From NCBI GenBank assembly GCA_964625525.1, contig CAZVEE010000034.1, positions 1 through 37,613 on the forward strand: a stretch of 37,613 bases of DNA, in the 5' to 3' direction. This document shows, piece after piece, positions 24,537-32,675 of the stretch (position 1 is the first letter of the stretch; the number at the start of each line of letters is the position of its first letter). The notes under the pieces were generated by a model, which was not told the origin of the DNA, did not search any database, and saw only the letters and a program-made list of their open reading frames with translations. This DNA is from CAZVEE01 sp964625525. GTDB taxonomy: Bacteria; Pseudomonadota; Alphaproteobacteria; JAJFIK01. Made by a program: the position numbers and the translations under genes.

Positions 24537-25826
24537 TCAGCTGTGGCGGGTGCCCCCCCGCCCCATCGCCATCAACCACACCATGACCCCGGCGGTCAGC
24601 AGCACCGCCAGCACATAAGGCGCATGGGGAGACAGCCCATAGAGCGGAAAACCGATCAGCGGCGCGACGATGAAGCCCGCGCCGCCGGTCGCGCCCATGA
24701 TCCCTGCCGAGGCACCCTGCTCGTGCATGGTCACATTGAGCGACGCGGCGCCTTGCGCCCCGGAGCGGGCGAGGCTGAACCCCACGCCCTTAAACGCCAT
24801 ACCCGCCAGCACCGCCTCAAAGCCCGGCACCAGTACCAAAATCGCAAAGCCAACGGCACAGATCCCCGCCCCCACCAGCATCAAGCGGTCCGGTCCCCAC
24901 CCCAACCGCGGTAAGACCAGAAGTTGGGTGATCAGCGTCGTCACCGCCGCCACCACGAGCGCCAGCCCGCCCCGCGCGGCGGCCGTCACCGGGTCATAGG
25001 CGAGCACATCCATGAGAAAGAAGGTGATGGTCTGCACCACAATCGCGTGGGCGGAGGACAGCAAGACCGCGATCGCCACCTCGTCGCGAATGCGCGGATC
25101 CCAGAGCCGCAGCATGGGCATGTCGAGGCGCGGCTTGGGGGCGGTGCGCTCCGGCAGCAGGATCCAGATCGCCAGCGCGCTCATTGCGCCGAGCGCCGCC
25201 ACCCCGTAAAGCGGCGCCAAAAGCCCAAAATCCGACAGCGCCCAGACAAGCCCCGGCCCAGCGGTTGTGCCGAGCACGAAGGCCGCGCCCATGGCCGCCA
25301 GCGCCTCGGTGCGCCCGGCCCGGTCCGTCCGGTCGGCCACATAGGCATTGGCACCGCTCATGGTCCCCGGCCCGAGCATGCCATAGATGGTGCGGGCACA
25401 GATCAAGAGGGGATAGAGCAGCAGCATGCTCAGCACCGCCTCGCGGGCCATTTCCAGAAGCGCCGCGAACATCACGGTGGAGACGGCAAAGGCCACGAGC
25501 CCCATGAGAATTACGGGCTTGCGCCCCAGATGGTCCGATTGCCGGCCCCAATAGGGGCTCGCCACGATCCAAAAGATGGCCGAGACCATGAAGATCGAGC
25601 CCACCTGAAAATCCGCCAGCCCCAATTCCCGCGACAAGGGGGGCAGAATCGCGAAAATCACAGTTTGCCCGGTGCCCATGCAAATGAGGCTGATGAACAG
25701 AATTCGGAACGCCCAGCGCCGCTCACGCGGCGTGGTGGCCGTCAATGGCGCATCGGGATGGCGATGCGCGTCCTCGTCTTGCGCCTCTTGGCCTGACATG
25801 CCTTGCTTGTCGCCGTGTTCCGCCAT
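24537..25826 (-). CDS. MFS transporter
   Basis: A 429-residue membrane protein with about 12 hydrophobic segments. The loop 2-3 motif of the major facilitator superfamily is present as PYWGRQSDHLGRKP, a variant of G-x-x-x-D-R-x-G-R-x, and the helix-5 segment GTTAGPGL resembles the antiporter motif C of drug exporters. It probably exports a drug or metabolite. The N-terminus (about 40 residues) is hydrophilic. The ATG at 25826 or 25799 may be the start; neither has a strong ribosome site. It is convergent with the transglycosylase gene, 11 bp apart. Confidence 0.9.
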   Translation of the reverse strand: MAEHGDKQGMSGQEAQDEDAHRHPDAPLTATTPRERRWAFRILFISLICMGTGQTVIFAILPPLSRELGLADFQVGSIFMVSAIFWIVASPYWGRQSDHLGRKPVILMGLVAFAVSTVMFAALLEMAREAVLSMLLLYPLLICARTIYGMLGPGTMSGANAYVADRTDRAGRTEALAAMGAAFVLGTTAGPGLVWALSDFGLLAPLYGVAALGAMSALAIWILLPERTAPKPRLDMPMLRLWDPRIRDEVAIAVLLSSAHAIVVQTITFFLMDVLAYDPVTAAARGGLALVVAAVTTLITQLLVLPRLGWGPDRLMLVGAGICAVGFAILVLVPGFEAVLAGMAFKGVGFSLARSGAQGAASLNVTMHEQGASAGIMGATGGAGFIVAPLIGFPLYGLSPHAPYVLAVLLTAGVMVWLMAMGRGGTRHS

Positions 25827-25880
25827 GCCCTGTCCAATTTGACCCCGTCCAACGGGGCCCTACCCACCGTGAGTCGTCCC

Positions 25881-27356
25881 ATGCCGCAGCGCTCGCCACC
25901 GCCACCGACGCCCAATCGCCCGTCCTTGCAGAACCGGCCATGCGTGCAGAACCATCCGAGCGCGACACTGCGCCAGGCTGCGGCGCTTCTGGGCAAGGGA
26001 CGGGCGCGCGCCGCGCTGGCCCTGTTGCGACCTGTGGTGGCGGGTGAGCCGGAACAAGCGGAGGCCCTCAGTCTATACGGGATCGCGCTGGCGCATAGCG
26101 GGAAAAGCCGTGAGGCGGTGGCCGCCTTGACCAAGGCCGTAACGCTGCGCCCGGACCGCAGCGGCTTTCGTTTGAACCTGGCGCGCGTGCACCAGGATCG
26201 AGGCGACCTGGCGGCGGCGCGCGCGGTGCTGATGGCGGGGCTTGACCACACGCCAGGCGAAGCAGATTTGCATGAAGGGCTGGGGCTTTTGCATCTGACC
26301 GACCGGGAGCCGGCGCGCGCGGCCGAGGCCTTTACCGCGGCGCTGGCGAGCGCGCCCAATCGGGCCACGGCCCTGAAAGGCCTTGGCGATGCGCGGCTGC
26401 GCCTGGAGGAGTTCCCGTCCGCCCGCACCGCCTATGAGGCCGCACTCACGGCCGCACCGGATTTCACGGCGGCCCGGGTGAATCTGGGCGCCGTCCTGGA
26501 AGCCCTCGGTGACATCCAAGCCGCCGCCAAGACCTACGAGACCGCCTTGAGCCAGAAGCCGGACCACCACAAGGCACGGATCAATCTGGGCACGCTCCGG
26601 CTCAATCAGGGCCAGGCAGAGGCCGCCCTGACCTGTTTCGACACGGTGCTCGCCGCCGAGCCGCATAATGGCTGGGCCCTCGCCTATCGCGACCTGGCAC
26701 GGGTCGAGGCCGGTCATCTGACGCCCGAGGCTCAATTCGCGGCACAAAGCCCTTTCATCACCGCAGAGACGCTGGCCGTGCCCAAAGGGTGGGACAGTCT
26801 CGCCGCGTTCAACAGCGATTTAGCGCAGGCCCTGCTCGTGCATCCCAATCGGCGCCGCGACGTCAGCGGCACGGCCACCACCCATGGCGACGACGCGCTC
26901 GACCTTTTCGCCAGTCCCGCGCGCCCCCTCAAGGCCTTTGAGCGGGTATTGCGCCGCACTCTCGACAAGCGCCTGGCCACCTTGCGCGCCACGCCAGGCG
27001 AGCCCTTTCCCGGGCCAGTGCCCGAACGGTATCGCCTTGATATCTGGGCCACTTATCTGCGCAGCGGCGGGTATCAGGCCCCTCACATCCACCCAACCGG
27101 CTGGCTGAGCGGTGTGTACTATGTGCAGCTGCCCGACGACCTGGACACCGCGCGCGAGGACGGGGCGCCGGGCGCCATCGAGTTCAACCGCCCCGATCCG
27201 GATCTCCACCTCACATTCACCCCGGCGGTCCGGCTCGTGCGCCCCACGGTGGGCTTATTGCTCACCTTTCCAAGCACCCTCTACCATCGCACCCTGCCCT
27301 TCAGCGGTCCGCGTTTGCGCCTGTCGATCGCCTTTGACGTGCGTCCCCTGGCCTAA
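25881..27356 (+). CDS. TPR-2OG-Fe(II) oxygenase fusion protein
   Basis: A 491-residue protein from the ATG at 25881 (a GTG at 25869 is possible; the frame extends further into the divergent MFS start). A Pro/Gln-rich head is followed by about six TPR-like repeats (about 45-290), seen as repeated AxxxYExAL and NLGxxLxxxG patterns. The C-terminal domain (about 330-491) has H-I-H-P-T-GWLSGVYYV and a later YHRTLPFSGPRLRLSIAFD, matching the putative 2OG-Fe(II) oxygenase family with H-x-H as first metal ligands, a later His as the third, and Arg binding 2-oxoglutarate. Such proteins may hydroxylate a protein or small molecule held by the TPR part. It overlaps nothing and is divergent from the MFS gene. 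Confidence 0.88.
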   Translation: MPQRSPPPPTPNRPSLQNRPCVQNHPSATLRQAAALLGKGRARAALALLRPVVAGEPEQAEALSLYGIALAHSGKSREAVAALTKAVTLRPDRSGFRLNLARVHQDRGDLAAARAVLMAGLDHTPGEADLHEGLGLLHLTDREPARAAEAFTAALASAPNRATALKGLGDARLRLEEFPSARTAYEAALTAAPDFTAARVNLGAVLEALGDIQAAAKTYETALSQKPDHHKARINLGTLRLNQGQAEAALTCFDTVLAAEPHNGWALAYRDLARVEAGHLTPEAQFAAQSPFITAETLAVPKGWDSLAAFNSDLAQALLVHPNRRRDVSGTATTHGDDALDLFASPARPLKAFERVLRRTLDKRLATLRATPGEPFPGPVPERYRLDIWATYLRSGGYQAPHIHPTGWLSGVYYVQLPDDLDTAREDGAPGAIEFNRPDPDLHLTFTPAVRLVRPTVGLLLTFPSTLYHRTLPFSGPRLRLSIAFDVRPLA

Positions 27357-27508
27357 ATGGCGCCTATTTTGCAGGGCAAAAGAGGGAGGCTGTGACCTTT
27401 AAGTCACCCGTGGCATAAGACCGGCAGCCAGCGCCTGCTTTTGTTGTAGGGCCTGTGCACAAGCCGTATTATCTCACGGTGAGAGAGGGACGGATTGGGA
27501 CTCACGAG

Positions 27509-28354
27509 ATGAGCATGGCGCATTCAGACCCGAGCACGCGACAGGGCGACTGGCGGCCGGCCATACAAGGCTGGAACCCTAGTCGTGCTTTTGCGCGTGC
27601 GGTGTCGGCCGCTGCCCTCGTGATCGGTCTTCTGGTCGCGCCGGCAAGCGCTCAGGCGGACGCGGATGAGCCCCGTCAGGCCGTGTCCTCCGACGAGGTC
27701 ATGGCGGGCCAGGTGGATTTCATCCTGCCGGGCCTGAATTTCACCGAAGATCTTGGCAGCGACCAGGTGGACCGGGCCCATGTGCCGGCTTCGGCCATGC
27801 CCACCGGCGCACTTGGCACCAGCGCTTTGGGCACCAGTGAGTTTCCCGACTTCATCTATGGCGGCGCGGACGACATGACGTTCAGCCTGCCGGGCACCGG
27901 CCTGTCTGGCTTCATCACGCTCGACCAGATCGAGCCGAGCCCGCTTTTTGCTGGTGTGAAACCGGTGAGCGATGTGATCGGCGACGCCACCCTGAACTGG
28001 CGCCTGTCCGAGAGCTTCGCGCTCAGCACCACGGTCGGGCGCCGTCTGGCGGAAAGCGATCAGCTGGCCGTTCTGGGCGTGGTTGAAGAAACAGTCGGCG
28101 GCGGCTTCACCTATTTTGTTTCACCGCGCCTGCAAATGACCGCCGAGGGCATCCTGGCCACGCCGGATCTGACCGTGCAGTCGCTCACGACTCGCCCGGG
28201 TGAGGCAGAAGCCACTTTGATGGCCACCTATCAATTCCTGCCCTTCTTCGCGGGCAGCGTGAACTACACCTATGAAATGAAGGACCCGCTGCTCATGGTC
28301 GGGAACGTGGATGCTGAATCCACGGTGTCCTTCACGTTGATCGGCAAGTTCTGA
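27509..28354 (+). CDS. Hypothetical exported protein, possible outer-membrane beta-barrel
   Basis: A 281-residue protein I do not recognise by family. The N-terminus has a hydrophilic head of about 30 residues, then a hydrophobic segment ending at APASA-QA, a plausible signal peptidase site. The second half (about 130-281) has alternating hydrophobic/polar strands, for example ATLNWRLSESFALSTTVGRRL, GGGFTYFVSPRLQMTAEG, and the terminal AESTVSFTLIGKF ending in Phe, which is the classic outer-membrane protein terminus. This supports a small beta-barrel but is not proof. The ATGs at 27509 and 27515 are both possible starts. Confidence 0.72.
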   Translation: MSMAHSDPSTRQGDWRPAIQGWNPSRAFARAVSAAALVIGLLVAPASAQADADEPRQAVSSDEVMAGQVDFILPGLNFTEDLGSDQVDRAHVPASAMPTGALGTSALGTSEFPDFIYGGADDMTFSLPGTGLSGFITLDQIEPSPLFAGVKPVSDVIGDATLNWRLSESFALSTTVGRRLAESDQLAVLGVVEETVGGGFTYFVSPRLQMTAEGILATPDLTVQSLTTRPGEAEATLMATYQFLPFFAGSVNYTYEMKDPLLMVGNVDAESTVSFTLIGKF

Positions 28355-28466
28355 TCGGCACGGGTCCTCTCCCGCCTGTGGTCATGGTCGTGGTCCTGCT
28401 TCGTTTCCTCTCTGATCGCGATTCCGTCCCCTACCGTGGACGAGTTGCCCTTTCGTCCCCACAGCC

Positions 28467-29336
28467 GTGACCTCCCGCTTCGACACCATTGTCATGGTGG
28501 ACTGGAGCGCGGCCGCTGTGCCGCGCACCGGTGCTGACAGCATTTGGATCGCCCGCCGCGGCCCGCGCGGCGCCATACGCCTGACCAACCCCGCGACCCG
28601 GGCCGAGGCGGAGGCGCAGCTCAGCCATTTGCTGCGCCAGGACATCGCCAAAGGCCGGCGCGTTCTGGCGGGCTTCGATTTCCCCTTCGGATATCCAGCG
28701 GGCACGGCGCGGCGTCTTGGGCTCACCGGGGCGCCTTGGCGCGCGGTGTGGGATTTGCTGCGCGCCGAGATTCAAGACGGTCCAGCAAACGCCAATAATC
28801 GCTTTGCCGTGGCGGCCGGTCTGAACGCGCGCCTGAGCGGGGAGGCATTTCCATTCTGGGGCTGCCCAGCACGGGCCGCCTCGCCCCTGCTCGGGCCCCG
28901 CCGCGCCCGCGCCCATGGCCCTGGCGACCTGCCCGAACGCCGCCATGCGGACGCCGCCGCCCCGCGCGCCCAACCCGTGTGGAAGCTCTACACGGCTGGC
29001 TCCGTAGGCAGCCAGGCGCTTATGGGGATCCCCGTCGTGGCTCGGTTGCGCGATCACCCGGCTGTGGCGGACCGAGCCGCGATTTGGCCATTCGAGACAG
29101 GTCTGACCTGTCCGAGCGCCCCGCTGGTCTTGTGTGAGATCTATCCAAGCCTGTGGTGCCGCACCGCGCCCGCCGGCACCATCAAGGACGCTGAGCAGGT
29201 CCGCGTGGTGGTGGAGACACTGGCGGCGCAGGACCGCTCGGCGCGCCTGCCGGAGCTGTTCGCCGGGCTAACACCCTTGTCGGCGGCGGCACGCAAGGCG
29301 GTGGAGCGAGAGGAGGCGTGGATCCTGGGGCTTTAG
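28467..29336 (+). CDS. Conserved hypothetical protein, possible RNase H-like fold
   Basis: A 289-residue protein starting at GTG (28467). FDTIVMVDWSA at the N-terminus and VLAGFDFPFGYP suggest strand-Asp elements of an RNase H-like fold, as in DUF429 proteins. PFWGCP, GSVGSQALMGIPV, WPFETG and CEIYPSLW are further conserved-looking blocks. Similar alphaproteobacterial proteins are sometimes labelled cobalamin biosynthesis CbiG or molybdopterin-related, but I see no support for those names here. Function unknown. No cobalamin or molybdopterin genes are adjacent. Confidence 0.72.
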   Translation: MTSRFDTIVMVDWSAAAVPRTGADSIWIARRGPRGAIRLTNPATRAEAEAQLSHLLRQDIAKGRRVLAGFDFPFGYPAGTARRLGLTGAPWRAVWDLLRAEIQDGPANANNRFAVAAGLNARLSGEAFPFWGCPARAASPLLGPRRARAHGPGDLPERRHADAAAPRAQPVWKLYTAGSVGSQALMGIPVVARLRDHPAVADRAAIWPFETGLTCPSAPLVLCEIYPSLWCRTAPAGTIKDAEQVRVVVETLAAQDRSARLPELFAGLTPLSAAARKAVEREEAWILGL

Positions 29337-29342
29337 CGCCCG

Positions 29343-29636
29343 TCAGTGAACCGTGCCGTCCTTGAGGGTGCCGCTGTAGAAATGCTCCACGGCCCGGCGA
29401 CGGTCATCCTTGGGATAGAGCGCCCCCCGACCCGTGATCTTGAGTTGTTCGATCAACCCCTCGACATAGGATTCGGCGAGCGAGCGACTGGAGAAGCGAG
29501 CGAGCAACCCGGCTTCGCTAGTGGAGCCCTCACTATACCACTCCCACACCTCAAACGGGCACTCCGCATAGACCAACCCGTCTTCTTCATCGACCGCCAT
29601 TTCGACGACATCCTCGATTTCGTACCAGATTTCCAT
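29343..29636 (-). CDS. Small acidic hypothetical protein
   Basis: A 97-residue acidic protein from the ATG at 29636, which has ggggga about 10 nt upstream. The sequence begins MEIWYEIEDVVEMAVDEEDG and is rich in Trp, Glu and Tyr; no known domain is recognised. The frame extends upstream to 29756 without a ribosome site. It is convergent with the RNase-H-like gene (6 bp apart). Confidence 0.6.
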   Translation of the reverse strand: MEIWYEIEDVVEMAVDEEDGLVYAECPFEVWEWYSEGSTSEAGLLARFSSRSLAESYVEGLIEQLKITGRGALYPKDDRRRAVEHFYSGTLKDGTVH

Positions 29637-29959
29637 CGCGCATATCCCCCAGGACGACGTCTTGCGCTCCCCAACACCACAACCCCTGATCGATGACGCT
29701 AATCTTGCAGGCAAGGGTCTGTCCAATGAAAGCTCGATCACACGAGGCATAATCACGGCTCACCCCGTCATTTTGCGGGCCGAACTGCTGCACCGGTCAC
29801 AAAGCCCGGCTCTGTAATGCGCAGGCCCTCGGGCCGCGTGACACCGGTCACTCGTCCAGGCCCGGAGCGCTCCTTAATCGTGGAGGAGGAGCGCGAGACT
29901 GACCTCGTCGGCCAGGACCGCAGTCTCACACAGTGCGTCTAAACCAAGAGTAAGAGCCC
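29637..29959. promoter_or_regulatory. Divergent gap with direct and inverted repeats upstream of the XRE regulator
   Basis: This 323-bp gap has no supported gene. CACCGGTCAC occurs twice (29791-29800, 29842-29851), the second within the near-palindrome GTGAC-ACCG-GTCAC (29838-29851). Closer to the XRE start, GAGACTG (29895-29901) and CAGTCTC (29931-29937) form a 7-bp inverted repeat. These are candidate operator sites for the XRE regulator; this is inference. Confidence 0.4.
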
Positions 29960-30721
29960 ATGCCAAACGAACCCATGCGCCTGGACTGTCCGAGAACGAT
30001 CCGCCGCATTCGCAGGACGCGCGGCTTGACGCTCGCACAGACCGCCCAGGGGGCCGGCACGACGGCGGCCCAAATCATGAAGCTGGAGAACGGCGACCGA
30101 CGGCTGACGCTCGACTGGCTGGAGCGGCTTGCCAAGGCGCTGAATTGCCACGTGCTGGACCTCATCGCCCCGGCGCGCCGAGTGCCCCTGACGGGCTTTC
30201 TCACCGGCCAGTGGTCGGTGCAGCAGGCGGTGCACGATCCCCGTCAGCGGGCCTTGCCGGATGTGGCAAGTGTGACCGTTCCGCGAGGCTGCGCGCCGGA
30301 GGACGTGGTGGCGATCCGCCGCCAGACCCTGGACCGCACGGAGTTCTTCGCCGGTGCAACATTCTTTTTCGACACCAGCGCACAAGGACCCGTGGAGGGT
30401 TTTGACGGGCGCATCTGCCTGTTGACGCTGGAAACGGGCGAGCGGCATGTGCGCCGCGTGGTGGTGGATGCGTCGTCGCGGCGGGTGGATTTCACCGCAC
30501 CGGTGGCCGTCCAGCCGTTGGCCGGGCAGCGTCTGTTGAGCGCCGCGCCCTGCATCGCCATGGTGAACGGAGCAGACGCGCTGGACCGGCTATCGGGGCC
30601 GGAAATCGTGCCTTATCAGCCGCCGGCACCGACCATGGGCACCGCGGCCTTGTCCCCGCAACGCTCGGCCGTCGCCGGGCCAAACCTGCCCAATGGTCCC
30701 AGCCTACCGCCGGGCGAGTAA
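29960..30721 (+). CDS. XRE-family helix-turn-helix regulator
   Basis: A 253-residue protein with an N-terminal Cro/CI-type HTH (RTIRRIRRTRGLTLAQTAQGAGTTAAQIMKLENGDRRLTLDWLERLAKALN, residues about 12-60, given here for domain extent: key residues Leu-Thr-x-x-x-x-A and LENGDRxL). The rest (about 75-225) contains beta-rich text such as EFFAGATFFFDTSAQGPVEG and CLLTLETGERHVRRVVVD, similar to the sensor half of other HTH repressors. I cannot see a clear Ser-Lys pair of LexA-type peptidases. It probably regulates transcription, perhaps its own. It is convergent with the Rieske-glutamate synthase gene. Confidence 0.83.
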   Translation: MPNEPMRLDCPRTIRRIRRTRGLTLAQTAQGAGTTAAQIMKLENGDRRLTLDWLERLAKALNCHVLDLIAPARRVPLTGFLTGQWSVQQAVHDPRQRALPDVASVTVPRGCAPEDVVAIRRQTLDRTEFFAGATFFFDTSAQGPVEGFDGRICLLTLETGERHVRRVVVDASSRRVDFTAPVAVQPLAGQRLLSAAPCIAMVNGADALDRLSGPEIVPYQPPAPTMGTAALSPQRSAVAGPNLPNGPSLPPGE

Positions 30722-30737
30722 GACAACGAGACGACAG

Positions 30738-30761
30738 GTCCGGCGGCCCGTGCCGCCGGAC
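30738..30761. terminator. Bidirectional terminator hairpin between convergent genes
   Basis: Perfect 10-bp GC-rich inverted repeat GTCCGGCGGC/GCCGCCGGAC (30738-30747, 30752-30761) with a 4-nt loop, between the stops of the XRE gene and the Rieske-GltS gene. It lacks a T-run in either direction. Confidence 0.65.
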
Positions 30762-30778
30762 ACTGAACGACCACGCCG

Positions 30779-32437
30779 TCAGATGCCGGCTTTGGAGAGC
30801 GGCTTTTCCGACGCCGCCCGGGTCGGCGCCCCAACCCCGCCATAGGCAATGCCGGACAGCCGGGCCATGTCTTCCTTCCAGGTCACCAGATCGTCGAGCG
30901 CGAAGTCCTTCAGGTGCCGCCGCCCGCAGGCCCGCGCCATCACTTTCATCAGCTCCACCGACGCCAGGAAGAAATTCTTCAATTGCAACGCCGATTTCTC
31001 GATTTCGAGACGGGCCCGCAGCGAGGACTTCATGGAGGTGATGCCCACCGGGCAGTTGTTGGTGTTACAGGCGCGCATGGCAAGACAGCCCACCGCCTGA
31101 ATGGCCGAGTTCGACACCGCGACCGCATCCGCCCCCAACGCCAAGGCCTTGGCGAAGTCCATGGGCGTGCGCAAGCCGCCGGTGATGACGAGGCTCACAT
31201 CGCCTCGGCCCTGCGCGTCCAGGTGCCGACGCGCCCGCGCCAGCGCCGGAATGGTCGGCACAGAGATGTGGTCGCGGAAGATCAGCGGCGCAGCCCCGGT
31301 GCCACCGCCGCGACCGTCGAGGATGATGTAATCCACCCCCACCGCAAGGGCCGCGTCGATGTCCCGCTCCACATGCTGGGCCGACAGCTTGTAGCCGATG
31401 GGAATCCCGCCCGTGCGCGAGCGCACCTGCTCGGCGAAATCGCGGATCTGATTCACATCGGTCCAATCGGGAAACCGCGATGGCGAGAGCGCCGATTCGC
31501 CCTCATTCAGGCCCCGCACTTCGGCAATCTTGCCGACGACTTTGGCGCCGGGCAAATGGCCGCCGGTGCCCGTTTTGGCGCCCTGGCCGCCCTTGAAGTG
31601 GAACGCCTGCACCTTGTCGAGTTTGTCCCAGGAAAAGCCGAAGCGGCCGGACGCCAATTCGTAGAAATAGCGCTCGTTCTCGGCCTGCTCCTCCGGCAAC
31701 ATGCCGCCCTCGCCGGAACAGATCCCGGTGCCCGCCAGCTGCGCCCCTTTCGCCAGCGAGATCTTGGCCTCCTCCGACAATGCCCCGAAGCTCATGTCAG
31801 AGACAAAGAGCGGGATCTCCAGGCGCAACGGGCGGCGCGCACGCGGACCGATCACCACATCCGCGCCCACTGGTTCCTCATCCAGAAGCGGCATGCGGTG
31901 CAGTTGTGCGGTGACGAAGTGAATATCGTCCCAGCGGGGCAACTGATCGTAAGGCACGCCCATGGACGCCACCGGCCCGTGATGCCCCACATTCTTCAGG
32001 CCGTTGCGCGCCAGTTCCCGGATGAGGCCCGTGTGAGGCTCCTCGTCGGCCCCGTGAGTGTCCTCATACAGACCAAGATAAGCATCCCGATCAAAGGGCT
32101 GAGGATTGTCGCGCTCCCAAGCGGCAACTTGCGCACCGTCCACATAGACGGTGCCATCCTCAATCCAGGCGTCGAACTTGGTTAACTGCTCTTCGTTGTT
32201 GTAGGCGCTGATCCCGGTCCGGAAACGGTAATCCCAATTGTGGACCCCGCAGATCAGATCTTCGCCGCGAATATGCCCATCCGAAAGCAGCGCGCCCCGG
32301 TGCAGGCAGCGTCCGTAGAGGACAGAGACATCCTCATCATACCGAATGACCACCAGATCCACATTGGCCACGCACGCATAGGCGGGCTTGCGATCTTCCA
32401 GCTCGTTCCAATTGGCAATGGCGACTTTGCGTTCCAT
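30779..32437 (-). CDS. Rieske domain fused to FMN glutamate-synthase domain
   Basis: A 552-residue two-domain protein. Residues about 1-105 form a Rieske-type ferredoxin domain with C44-x-H46 and C63-x2-H66 as [2Fe-2S] ligands. From about 155 onward is the FMN-dependent glutamate synthase domain (GltS/Glu_synthase): SDMSFGALSEEAK, HFKGGQGAKTGTGG, YIILDGRGGGTGAAP and VITGGLRTPMDFAKAL, which line the FMN and 2-oxoglutarate sites. The three-cysteine [3Fe-4S] motif is kept (C451, C457, C462). No glutaminase domain and no GXGXG domain are present, so this is not complete glutamate synthase. The Rieske domain may replace the usual electron input. It begins with ATG after gagagg and is divergent from the Rieske-TPP gene. 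Confidence 0.92.
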   Translation of the reverse strand: MERKVAIANWNELEDRKPAYACVANVDLVVIRYDEDVSVLYGRCLHRGALLSDGHIRGEDLICGVHNWDYRFRTGISAYNNEEQLTKFDAWIEDGTVYVDGAQVAAWERDNPQPFDRDAYLGLYEDTHGADEEPHTGLIRELARNGLKNVGHHGPVASMGVPYDQLPRWDDIHFVTAQLHRMPLLDEEPVGADVVIGPRARRPLRLEIPLFVSDMSFGALSEEAKISLAKGAQLAGTGICSGEGGMLPEEQAENERYFYELASGRFGFSWDKLDKVQAFHFKGGQGAKTGTGGHLPGAKVVGKIAEVRGLNEGESALSPSRFPDWTDVNQIRDFAEQVRSRTGGIPIGYKLSAQHVERDIDAALAVGVDYIILDGRGGGTGAAPLIFRDHISVPTIPALARARRHLDAQGRGDVSLVITGGLRTPMDFAKALALGADAVAVSNSAIQAVGCLAMRACNTNNCPVGITSMKSSLRARLEIEKSALQLKNFFLASVELMKVMARACGRRHLKDFALDDLVTWKEDMARLSGIAYGGVGAPTRAASEKPLSKAGI

Positions 32438-32675
32438 GGGGCCCTCTCTGTGCTTCCTGGCGGACGGTGATCAGACGCTGCCGCTGCTCCCTGGCCAAAG
32501 GGAGGACTCTGCTCTCACCGCACCTTAAAGTGGTTTGCGCGCTTGACCTTAATACAAACACCCAAGGCACCGCTTTTCACAATCCGTGAGCGCAAATGTG
32601 ATCTGACGACCGGTGCGAAAAAGCGTACCCATGGCGGGGTCATTCTAAGGCCACGCCGGATGGAGAGGGGATCCC
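32438..32675. promoter_or_regulatory. Divergent promoter region of the Rieske cluster
   Basis: A 238-bp gap between the two divergent Rieske-fusion genes, with no supported gene. It is locally AT-richer around 32525-32590. A short inverted repeat CTCCCT/AGGGAG lies at about 32488-32505, within the minus-strand leader. I did not find a -35/-10 pair with good spacing. Shared control of both transcription units is inferred from the layout. Confidence 0.4.

Noticed and set aside
27391..27408. GTGAC-N6-GTCAC inverted repeat before the beta-barrel-like gene
   Set aside because: Only 5-bp arms with no supporting context; likely chance.
30779..32437. Calling this complete glutamate synthase (GltB)
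   Set aside because: The glutaminase and GXGXG domains are missing and a Rieske domain is present instead.
32538..32570. TTGACC near 32543 as a -35 element for the Rieske-TPP gene
   Set aside because: No acceptable -10 hexamer occurs at 16-19 bp spacing on either strand.
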